Assembly: GCF_019683595.1 (NCBI RefSeq)
Contig: NZ_JADGHZ010000004.1
Span: 1-56,155, forward strand
DNA: 56,155 bases
Source of the DNA: Sphaerobacter sp.
GTDB lineage: Bacteria > Chloroflexota > Chloroflexia > Thermomicrobiales > Thermomicrobiaceae
Direction: 5' to 3'
Positions 49,735-56,155 of the stretch are shown here, piece by piece (the first letter of the stretch is position 1; the number at the start of each line of letters is the position of its first letter). Under the pieces are notes generated by a model. The model ran no database searches. It was given only the letters and a program-made list of their open reading frames with translations, and was not told where the DNA came from. The position numbers and the translations under genes are program-made.

Positions 49735-51123
49735 TCAGCGCGTCCCGGCCGTCTCCCGGTATGGCTCGAACCGTGGCAGCAGGTCGACGGGTAGGTGCCC
49801 GGCGAGCAATGTGCCGTGCTCGCCGAAGCGCTCGCTGTCGACCTTCCCGGCCCGGTGGAAGAGGTCCACCAGCCCGGCCTCGCTGTAGGGCACGACCACG
49901 CGGACCGGCACCAGCCGCTGCTGCTGGGTGAGGATGTCCTCGACCCGCTGGAGCAGCAGGTCCACCCCAGCCCCCGTCGCCGCTGAGATCGGCACGTAGG
50001 TCGGCGGGAGGTTGAGGTCCGCCGCGATCCGATCGGGGGTGAGGCCGTCACCCAGCCGGTCGATCTTGTTGAGCGCGGTCACTATCGGTCGGCAGTCCGC
50101 GCCCAGGTCCTCCAGCACCGTCCGGACGGTTTCCGCCTGCTCTGCCGCCTTCGGGTGCGTCACGTCCATCACGTGGACGATGACGCTCGCCTCCAGGATC
50201 TCCTCGAGCGTGGCCCGGAACGCAGCGACCAGGAAGGTGGGCAGGTTATGGATGAAGCCCACCGTATCGGTCATCAGCACCGTCCGCCCGCTTGGGAGCG
50301 TCACCCGTCGCGTGGTCGGGTCGAGCGTGGCGAAGAGCTTATCCTCGGCCAAGACACCCGCGTCGGTCAGCCGGTTGAGCAGCGTGGACTTCCCGGCATT
50401 GGTGTAGCCCACGAGGGCGATGACGGGGATGTTCTGACGCCGGCGCCGATTCCGGTAGAGCTCGCGGTGGCGATGGACCTCCTGCAACTGGTCCTTGATC
50501 AGCGCGATCCGGCGGCGTGCCTGCCGGCGGTCCACCTCCAACTGCGTCTCACCGGGACCACGCAGACCGACGCCACCGACCGCCTGCCGCGACAGGTGCG
50601 TCCACATGCGGGTCAGTCGGGGCAGTCGATACTCGAGCTGGGCCAGTTCGACCTGCAAGCGCCCCTCGTGCGTCTGTGCGCGGCGGGCAAAGATGTCGAG
50701 GATGAGCGCCGTGCGGTCGATCACCTTGGCGTTGAGCGCATCTTCCAGGTGCCGGAGCTGGCCGGGGGACAGTTCGTCGTTGACGAGGACGACGTCGTAG
50801 TGCAGGGTCTCCTTGAGCGCGCGGATCTCCTCCAGCTTCCCGGCGCCGACGTAGTGTGTCATGTTGGGCTTGGGGAGGCGCTGGGTTGAGGAACCCACAA
50901 CGACGAGGCCGTCGGTCTCGGCCAGGTGGGCCAGTTCGGTCAGCGAAGATTCCAGATCCCACCCATCGTTGCGCCAGTCGACGGCGACCAGCAACGCGCG
51001 CTCGGCGGTGGGGTTGGTTTGTAGTCTCCGTCCGATAGTCTCGCCTTCCTTCCGAATCGTCGGGGTTGCGTCTGCATCTAACGGTGGAGCATCAGGTTGC
51101 TCAGTGCGACCAAAGTATACCAT
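49735..51123 (-). CDS. hflX: GTPase HflX
   Basis: 462 residues from the ATG at 51123. The HflX N-terminal domain (ERALLVAVDWRNDGWDLESS, GAGKLEEIRALKET, NDELSPGQLRHLEDAL) precedes an Obg-like GTPase domain: G1 ALVGYTNAGKSTLLNRL, G3 LMTDTVGFIHNLP and G4 ALNKIDRLG. The signature RRGLGGPGE-like stretch reads VGLRGPGETQLEVDRRQ. HflX splits or rescues stalled 70S ribosomes, notably in stress. A GTG at 51183 would overlap the upstream gene by 35 bp. Neither start has a good ribosome site. Confidence 0.93.
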   Translation of the reverse strand: MVYFGRTEQPDAPPLDADATPTIRKEGETIGRRLQTNPTAERALLVAVDWRNDGWDLESSLTELAHLAETDGLVVVGSSTQRLPKPNMTHYVGAGKLEEIRALKETLHYDVVLVNDELSPGQLRHLEDALNAKVIDRTALILDIFARRAQTHEGRLQVELAQLEYRLPRLTRMWTHLSRQAVGGVGLRGPGETQLEVDRRQARRRIALIKDQLQEVHRHRELYRNRRRRQNIPVIALVGYTNAGKSTLLNRLTDAGVLAEDKLFATLDPTTRRVTLPSGRTVLMTDTVGFIHNLPTFLVAAFRATLEEILEASVIVHVMDVTHPKAAEQAETVRTVLEDLGADCRPIVTALNKIDRLGDGLTPDRIAADLNLPPTYVPISAATGAGVDLLLQRVEDILTQQQRLVPVRVVVPYSEAGLVDLFHRAGKVDSERFGEHGTLLAGHLPVDLLPRFEPYRETAGTR

Positions 51124-51148
51124 CGGTGGTCGCGCCGGCTGAACCGGA

Positions 51149-52291
51149 TCAGCGGTGGACAAGCCGCTTACGCGCTCGGGCACGGTCGAGGAGACGGGTC
51201 ACGGCGAGGCGCCGGTCGATCGCGCCCACGACCTCGCCGCCGTGGGTGACGAGCACCACCCCGGCGTCGACCTCGAACAGCCAGTCGAGGACATCGCGGA
51301 CGCTGGTGTCGTCCTCCAGCCGCGGCAGGCCGGCCAGGGGGATCATTGCCTCGGACACGGTCCGGTGCGGCCACTCCGCGCGCCGGAAGCGGCGGAGCCG
51401 GTCGAGCGGCAGGATCCCCACGGTCTGACCGCCTTCTTCGACGAGCGCAGGCCCGCTCGGCTCCTGTGCCAGGAGAACATCGAGCGCGGCATCGATCGAC
51501 TGCCCTGCGTCGACGCGCGGGTTGATCCCGGCCACGATCTCCCCGGCCGAAATCTCGGCGCCCGCGACGACAAAGAACGTGCGCGCCATCTCCTCGCGGG
51601 CAGTCCGGCTCATGGCCCAGCCGACCAGGATCAACCACAAGCCCCAGACCGCGAGGTCACGCCCGCTGCTGAGGAGCGCCAGACCTCCGGCGAAGGCCAT
51701 AAAGGCGATCAACTGCCCGTAGACGACGGCGGCGCGGGTGCCGATGGTGTAGTCGTCGTGCAGGTACCACACCAGGGCACGGAAGACCTGACCTCCATCG
51801 AGGGGATACCCGGGGAGGAGGTTGATCCCGGCCAGCGCGACGTTGACAACGGCCAGGTAGCCGACATCGCGCCGTAGGAGCACGGGCTCCGCCGGGAGCA
51901 CCCACCAGAGCAGCGCGAGCATCAGGCCCAGCGACAGCGAGGTCAGCGGCCCGGCCAGGGCCACGAGGGTGTTCTGGCGGGGAGTCCCCGGATCGTTGAA
52001 CCCGGCCCGTGCTCCGCCGAAGGGGTAGAGCGCCAGGCGGCCGGGATCATGGCCCAGCCGGCGCGCCACCGCCGCGTGCCCGAGCTCGTGGAGCAGGAGC
52101 GAGCCCAAGGCGCCGGCAACCAGCAGGGTTCCGGCGATGTACCAGTGCGGTACGCCGATGGACGAGTCTGCCGACGGTCTGAGGGCGGTCAGGGTGAAGC
52201 CTGCCGCGGCCAGCGTGGCGAACAGCCACCCTAACGGGATGGCGAGCGAGGAGCCGAGGAGGCGGACGGCGAGGGCGAGTCGGGGATGCAT
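51149..52291 (-). CDS. Site-2 protease family metalloprotease with CBS domains
   Basis: A 380-residue intramembrane zinc protease. The zinc-binding HELGH (68-72) lies in a membrane helix (GSLLLHELGHAAVARRL) and the third ligand in GINLLPGYPLDGGQVFRAL. About six membrane segments end near residue 220. Two CBS modules follow (NPRVDAGQSIDAALDVLLAQ and VSEAMIPLAGLPRLEDDTSV), which often sense adenosine nucleotides. Substrate unknown. It lies directly upstream of hflX and 76 bp after the c-di-AMP receptor gene. Confidence 0.92.
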   Translation of the reverse strand: MHPRLALAVRLLGSSLAIPLGWLFATLAAAGFTLTALRPSADSSIGVPHWYIAGTLLVAGALGSLLLHELGHAAVARRLGHDPGRLALYPFGGARAGFNDPGTPRQNTLVALAGPLTSLSLGLMLALLWWVLPAEPVLLRRDVGYLAVVNVALAGINLLPGYPLDGGQVFRALVWYLHDDYTIGTRAAVVYGQLIAFMAFAGGLALLSSGRDLAVWGLWLILVGWAMSRTAREEMARTFFVVAGAEISAGEIVAGINPRVDAGQSIDAALDVLLAQEPSGPALVEEGGQTVGILPLDRLRRFRRAEWPHRTVSEAMIPLAGLPRLEDDTSVRDVLDWLFEVDAGVVLVTHGGEVVGAIDRRLAVTRLLDRARARKRLVHR

Positions 52292-52367
52292 TCCCGCTCC
52301 CTCCTGGCCAGCGATCGACGGCGCGCGGGACGGCGGTCACCCCGGCTCGGGCGGCGTGGAGTGCCGA

Positions 52368-52652
52368 TCAGAGCCGATGGTAGTCTTCGAGGTTGAGCAC
52401 GAACACGGTGGCAGCAGAGGTCTGAACCTCGGTGCCCTCACCCTGCTGGGCGCGAGCCCTGGCCTCGTGCCGGATCACGTCGAGCACCTGATCGACCTGA
52501 TGATCCTGCACGCCGATCATGATGGTGGTGTTGCCACGCCGCAGGAAGCCGCCGGTACTGGCAAGTCGGGTCGCACGGAAGTCGGTTTCTAAGAGGGCGT
52601 CGATAACCGCATCGGCGTCCTCGTTTTGAACGACAGCAATGATCAGCTTCAT
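52368..52652 (-). CDS. darA: PII-like cyclic-di-AMP receptor (DarA/PstA family)
   Basis: A 94-residue protein: MKLIIAVVQNEDADAVIDAL, then the ligand-binding loop TRLASTGGFLRRGNTTIMIG and the C-terminal VFVLNLEDYHRL. This is the pattern of the c-di-AMP-binding PII-like family (formerly DUF970). The glycine-rich GGFLRRGNTT loop contacts the nucleotide in known structures. It likely reports on c-di-AMP made by CdaA (5718-6632). Its downstream target is unknown in most bacteria. Confidence 0.92.
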   Translation of the reverse strand: MKLIIAVVQNEDADAVIDALLETDFRATRLASTGGFLRRGNTTIMIGVQDHQVDQVLDVIRHEARARAQQGEGTEVQTSAATVFVLNLEDYHRL

Positions 52653-52692
52653 GCGTTCCTCTCCCCGCTCCGACGACCCGTCGCGCTCCGCG

Positions 52693-52722
52693 ATTATAGG
52701 CTCACACGAGAAGGGGCGTCAA
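52693..52722 (-). promoter_or_regulatory. Promoter of the c-di-AMP receptor gene
   Basis: Minus strand TTGACG (52717-52722), 18-bp spacer, perfect TATAAT (52693-52698). Start is near 52686, 34 bp before the ATG. Confidence 0.7.
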
Positions 52723-52825
52723 TGGAGGCGGTCCTGGTGCAGCCCTTGCGGCGGTTGCCAGCGGGTTCCTGTCCGCATGAGCGGCACGTCCGATCTGCAC
52801 GTCCCCGTGCCTCCGGCGGCTGATC

Positions 52826-52858
52826 CATTGTTGCAGTGACAGTAGCTATGCAACAATG
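52826..52858. repeat. AT-richer inverted repeat upstream of the DUF262-HNH gene
   Basis: CATTGTTGCA (52826-52835) and TGCAACAATG (52849-52858) are perfect reverse complements around a 13-base spacer. It lies in the 458-bp gap 52653-53110, which otherwise shows only the minus-strand promoter at 52693-52722. It could be an operator, a terminator-like hairpin or a remnant of an inserted element. Confidence 0.6.
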
Positions 52859-53110
52859 AGCAGGTAGCGCACCAGAACCCAGCAGGACCTGGGTGCAGCC
52901 TTCTAACCGACTCGATGCTGAGCCGCAGTTCAACACGCGGTGCGGCCGCTTGAGCACGGGGGCACGGGCGATGAGCACACTGTCCATATCCGTCGGAGGG
53001 ATATCTGGGGCCGACGTGACGGTATCCATCTGCTCCCGGATGAGCACGCGGCGGCGCCCGACGTTGAGTGCACCGGAGCCCGCATCCGGTAAGGTGGAGG
53101 AAGAGGACGA

Positions 53111-54904
53111 ATGGCAAACATGCGCTACTCCGTCACCCAGGCGGCGGTACGCTCCCTGTTCACCTGGATTGAGTCGGGAGACATCGCGATCCCTGAGATC
53201 CAGCGGCCCTTTGTCTGGGACGCAGTTAAGGTGCGAAACCTGCTGGACTCGCTGTTCCAGGGCTATCCCGTAGGCTACCTCATCACCTGGCGCAATCCGG
53301 ATGTGAAGCTCAAGGACGGAACCGTATCCGCTGGGAGGCGCATCCTCATCGACGGTCAGCAGCGAGTGACGGCGCTCATGGCGGCGCTGCTTGGGCGCGA
53401 GGTGATCGACAAGAACTACCAGCGCGTACGCCTTCGCATCGCGTTCCACCCGGGACGCCGGCAGTTTGAGGTTAGTAACCCTGCTATTCAGAAGAATGCT
53501 GCCTGGATCCCTGACATCGCCGTCGTGTTTGACCCGCAGACGAGCTTGTTCGACCTCGTCAACACCTATTGTGACCGGAATCCGGGCACCAGCCGTGACG
53601 AGGTGTTCCGCAGCATCGAGGCGCTGCTCGGGATCACGGCCAACCAGATCGGCCTGATTGAACTCGATCACGACCTCGACATCGAAACTGTCACCGAGAT
53701 CTTTATCCGCGTGAACTCAGAAGGCGTCCCGCTTAGCCAGGCCGACTTCGCGATGTCGAAGATCGCTGTCAATGAAACATACGGCGGGAACATGCTGCGC
53801 AAGGCGATCGACTACTTCTGCCACCTGGCTGTTGCGCCCGAGTTCTTCGACACGGTTCAGGCCGACCGCGAGTTCGCCCGGAGCGAGTTCTTCCCGCACC
53901 TGAGTTGGCTGCGACAGGAGAATGATGATCTGTACGATCCGTCCTATACGGACATGCTTCGGGTCGCATTTACCTCCGAGTTCCGACGCGGCCGCCTGGA
54001 AGAGCTCGTGGCGCTGCTCTCCGGGCGAAACTTTGAGACGCGCCAGTACGAGGAGGCCATCGTCGAGGAGTCGTTCGCCAAACTGAAGAAAGGGATCTTG
54101 CGCTTCATGAACGAAACGCACTTTAAGCGTTTCCTCATGATCATCCGCTCGGCGGGGTTCGTCGACTCCTCGATGGTTAGTTCGCAGAATACGCTCAATT
54201 TTGCCTATATCCTCTACCTCACGCTCCGCGATGCGAGGATCCCAGATGCGGATATTGAGAGGTACGTGCGCCGTTGGTTCATCATGTCTATCCTGACCGG
54301 CCGATACTCTGCAGCACCTGAGACCGCCATCGACTACGATATTCGCCAGATCCAAGAGCAGGGTATTGCCACCTACGCGGAGAACGTCATCCACGCGGAG
54401 CTGTCCGACACCTTTTGGGAGTCGCTTCTGCCGCAGTTGATGACGACCTCGGTCGCGTCGAGCCCCTACTTCCGTGTGTTCCAGGCGGCGCAAGTCAAGA
54501 TGAACGATCGGGGATTCCTCTCCCAGGACATCAGCGTCCGCGACCTGATCGAGGTCAAGTCGGACCTGCACCACATCTTCCCGCGCCATTTCCTGAAGAG
54601 TCACGGAATGTCCCGTGGGCAGTACAACCAGATCGCCAACTACGCGGTCACCCAAAGCGAGATCAATATCGCCATCGGCAGCAAGGAGCCGCGTGTCTAC
54701 TTCCGCGAGCTGCGAGAGCAGTGTCAGGGCGGGCCGAGACGCTACGGGAACATCACTGACCCTGACGTGCTCCGCGAAAACCTCCGGATGCACTGCATTC
54801 CTGAGGGAGTGGAGGATATGACGGTGGAGGACTACCCCGCATTCCTGTCGGAGCGCCGCAAGCTGATGGCTCGGAAGATTCGGTCGTACTTCGAGAGTCT
54901 GTGA
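53111..54904 (+). CDS. DUF262/HNH-type protein, GmrSD-like candidate restriction nuclease
   Basis: A 597-residue protein. The N-terminal DUF262 (ParB-like) domain has [11 protein letters not shown] (27-37) and the hallmark [10 protein letters not shown] (81-90). The C-terminal part has an HNH-type pattern like DUF1524: [11 protein letters not shown] (His487-His488) with downstream Asn residues ([14 protein letters not shown]). The same two domains form GmrS/GmrD type IV restriction systems, which cut modified phage DNA. GGAGGAAGAGG precedes the ATG. Base composition is visibly lower in GC than its neighbours, and it interrupts a conserved housekeeping stretch, suggesting transfer. Confidence 0.85.
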   Translation: MANMRYSVTQAAVRSLFTWIESGDIAIPEIQRPFVWDAVKVRNLLDSLFQGYPVGYLITWRNPDVKLKDGTVSAGRRILIDGQQRVTALMAALLGREVIDKNYQRVRLRIAFHPGRRQFEVSNPAIQKNAAWIPDIAVVFDPQTSLFDLVNTYCDRNPGTSRDEVFRSIEALLGITANQIGLIELDHDLDIETVTEIFIRVNSEGVPLSQADFAMSKIAVNETYGGNMLRKAIDYFCHLAVAPEFFDTVQADREFARSEFFPHLSWLRQENDDLYDPSYTDMLRVAFTSEFRRGRLEELVALLSGRNFETRQYEEAIVEESFAKLKKGILRFMNETHFKRFLMIIRSAGFVDSSMVSSQNTLNFAYILYLTLRDARIPDADIERYVRRWFIMSILTGRYSAAPETAIDYDIRQIQEQGIATYAENVIHAELSDTFWESLLPQLMTTSVASSPYFRVFQAAQVKMNDRGFLSQDISVRDLIEVKSDLHHIFPRHFLKSHGMSRGQYNQIANYAVTQSEINIAIGSKEPRVYFRELREQCQGGPRRYGNITDPDVLRENLRMHCIPEGVEDMTVEDYPAFLSERRKLMARKIRSYFESL

Positions 54905-54914
54905 ATCAGCGCGC

Positions 54915-54951
54915 GGCCGCCTGCTCCGGTGACTAGGTGGTCGAGGCGGCC
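54915..54951. terminator. Possible bidirectional terminator between convergent genes
   Basis: GGCCGCCT (54915-54922) and AGGCGGCC (54944-54951) can form an 8-bp stem with a 21-base loop in the 58-bp gap between the DUF262-HNH gene and ruvX. No T-run, so low certainty. Confidence 0.4.
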
Positions 54952-54962
54952 CCGACTTCACT

Positions 54963-55394
54963 TCACCCCCGCTGCGAGTCGAGGTAGCTCTGGAGGATGA
55001 GAGCGGCGGCGACGGCGTCGACGTGTTGCTTACGGCGGGCGCGGCGGTGGCCGGCTTCGATGAGGCTCTGATCCGCCATGAAGGTGGTCAGGCGTTCGTC
55101 CCAGAAGACGATGGGGAGGTCGATACGGTCCCTCAGTTGCTGGGCGAAGGCACGGGTTGCGGCGGCCTGGGGGCCCTCCCGGCCGGACATGCCGATCGGG
55201 AGGCCGATGACGATGCGTTCCGGGTCGTAGCGCTCGATCAACGCGACGAGGCGGTCCATGCCGTCACGTTTCATGTCGACCGACTCGACCGGGCTGGCGA
55301 CCAACCAAAGCTCGTCACTGACGGCGACGCCGACGCGACGCTCCCCAACGTCGAGTGCGACCAGTCTACGACCCGGTTGGGAGTTGCTCGCCAC
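54963..55394 (-). CDS. ruvX: RuvX/YqgF-type RNase H-fold nuclease
   Basis: 143 residues of normal length: LVALDVGERRVGVAVSDELW (Asp15), IVIGLPIGMSGREGPQA, IVFWDERLTTFMADQSLIEA and DAVAAALILQSYLDS, with all acidic residues of the active site in place. Family members are proposed Holliday-junction resolvases and act in 16S rRNA maturation. The GTG at 55394 overlaps the end of the upstream gene by 29 bp. Confidence 0.93.
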   Translation of the reverse strand: MASNSQPGRRLVALDVGERRVGVAVSDELWLVASPVESVDMKRDGMDRLVALIERYDPERIVIGLPIGMSGREGPQAAATRAFAQQLRDRIDLPIVFWDERLTTFMADQSLIEAGHRRARRKQHVDAVAAALILQSYLDSQRG

Positions 55395-56155
55395 TGGTGA
55401 CTTCCACCCGTATACGTGACGGAATCTGCGGCATGCGCCGCGGCAGCCAGTCGGGGCCTTGCTCGATGTGATACTGGGCCACGCCGGGCATGGCCTCCAG
55501 GGTCTGCTCGGCTTCCTCGATGCTCTTGCCCGTGACCTGTTCGATGAGTGCCTGTTGCTGCTCCGTGGTGATCACGGTGCGTACCACCGCTTCGGCGTGG
55601 ACGCGGAAGGCGGTCTGCTCCTCGTTGAGGGGAGTGGGGTCGCTCACGGTCACCGTCGGGCCGAGCAGGATCACTCCGTTGCCCGCCTGGGCCGCCAGCC
55701 GACGGCCGACTTCATCGCGGGCCTGGGCGTCGAGCTGTGCCGGGTTGTAGAGCTTGCCGCGGACCGTCTGGCTCGCGTGGACGGAGACCTTCTCGGCGTC
55801 CTGGCCGACCTGGTGGCTGAACTCGAACACCGGATCCTCCACCTGCAAGGAGCCGGGGACGAGCTTGAGCTCGGGGTCGATCTTCGCCCGGAACTCCGCC
55901 TCGGCGCGTGCGGCAAGGTCGGCCTCGGCCGCCTCACGGAGCGCGGCGATGTCCGCCTCGCTGACGGTGGCGATCCGCTTCATGGTGCCGCCCTGAATCG
56001 GCTCGCGGTTGGTGAAGTAAAGGCCGTTATCCAACTGCCCGACGATGGTGCCGGCGTCGGCGTTGCCGTCCGGTCCCGGTTCAGCCGCCATGACGGTGAC
56101 TCCTGCCGTGCCGAGCGCCAGGGACCCGAAGGGGTCGGCGGCCGGGACGGTCACG
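55366..56155 (-). CDS. Baseplate-J-like domain protein, C-terminal part (truncated by window edge)
   Basis: At least 262 residues are present and the 5' end lies beyond the right edge. The visible part has the pattern seen in baseplate J/gp47 proteins: VTVMAAEPGPDGNADAGTIV, YFTNREPIQGGTMKRIATVS and EADIAALREAAEADL. A beta-rich C-terminal region follows with no HTH or catalytic motif. In Chloroflexota such proteins occur as single genes outside phage clusters. No other phage gene is visible, so a cellular envelope role is as likely as a phage remnant. Function unknown. Confidence 0.6.
   Translation of the reverse strand, partial: VTVPAADPFGSLALGTAGVTVMAAEPGPDGNADAGTIVGQLDNGLYFTNREPIQGGTMKRIATVSEADIAALREAAEADLAARAEAEFRAKIDPELKLVPGSLQVEDPVFEFSHQVGQDAEKVSVHASQTVRGKLYNPAQLDAQARDEVGRRLAAQAGNGVILLGPTVTVSDPTPLNEEQTAFRVHAEAVVRTVITTEQQQALIEQVTGKSIEEAEQTLEAMPGVAQYHIEQGPDWLPRRMPQIPSRIRVEVTSGEQLPTGS

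Overview
The window reads as chromosomal DNA of a GC-rich bacterium, most likely a member of the Chloroflexota close to Thermomicrobia/Sphaerobacter. That assignment is an inference from three things: the high GC, the gene mix (caa3-type oxidase, K+-independent membrane pyrophosphatase, MoxR/DUF58/transglutaminase operon, NurA with a HAS-barrel-like partner, MglA-like GTPase with roadblock proteins) and the gene order. No rRNA, CRISPR array, complete prophage or insertion sequence was seen.

Layout. 1-4180 is the classical tuf-rpmG-tRNA-Trp-secE-nusG-rplK-rplA-[L10 leader]-rplJ-rplL block on the plus strand, followed by tRNA-Pro and an ANTAR response regulator (to 4864). 5324-18208 is almost all minus strand: a cyclic-di-AMP synthesis pair (cdaA-cdaR), a large TPR protein, the replication operon rplI-dnaB-dnaD-dnaI, cysS-rlmB, an FmdB-type zinc ribbon and polA. 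18591-23551 (plus) is a MoxR ATPase/DUF58/transglutaminase operon. 23571-31351 (minus) holds an orphan membrane protein, hppA and a cytochrome c oxidase operon (ctaC-ctaD-ctaE-subunit IV), facing acs on the plus strand. 34289-34666 (minus) is a tRNA-Leu/Val/Phe operon with a consensus promoter. 35321-42165 (plus) holds cell-surface and DNA-repair genes: a glycosyltransferase, a VanW protein, a zincin-type metalloprotease, a small HTH protein, nurA and a HAS-barrel-like protein. 42305-42606 is an intergenic repeat cluster. 42764-52652 (minus) holds purH, an HD protein, a formamidase with a MoaD-like protein, an MglA-like GTPase, two roadblock proteins on either side of purM, hflX, a site-2 protease and a c-di-AMP receptor. 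53111-54904 (plus) is a lower-GC DUF262-HNH gene that looks acquired. The window ends in ruvX and a truncated baseplate-J-like protein (minus).

How genes work together. Three themes recur: translation and replication (ribosomal operon, replication operon, polA, ruvX), energy (caa3 oxidase, H+-PPase, acetyl-CoA synthetase) and signalling. Signalling includes c-di-AMP made by CdaA at 5.7-6.6 kb and probably sensed by the PII-like protein at 52.4 kb, and a Ras-like GTPase with roadblock regulators at 47-49.5 kb.

The strongest leads for something not well described are the purM-interrupted MglA/roadblock cluster, the NurA (four-cysteine insert) plus HAS-barrel pair without an adjacent HerA, the MoaD-like protein with a tail after its GG next to a zinc-ribbon formamidase, and the isolated DUF262-HNH gene. 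All functional calls were made by reading the sequence; no database search was run.
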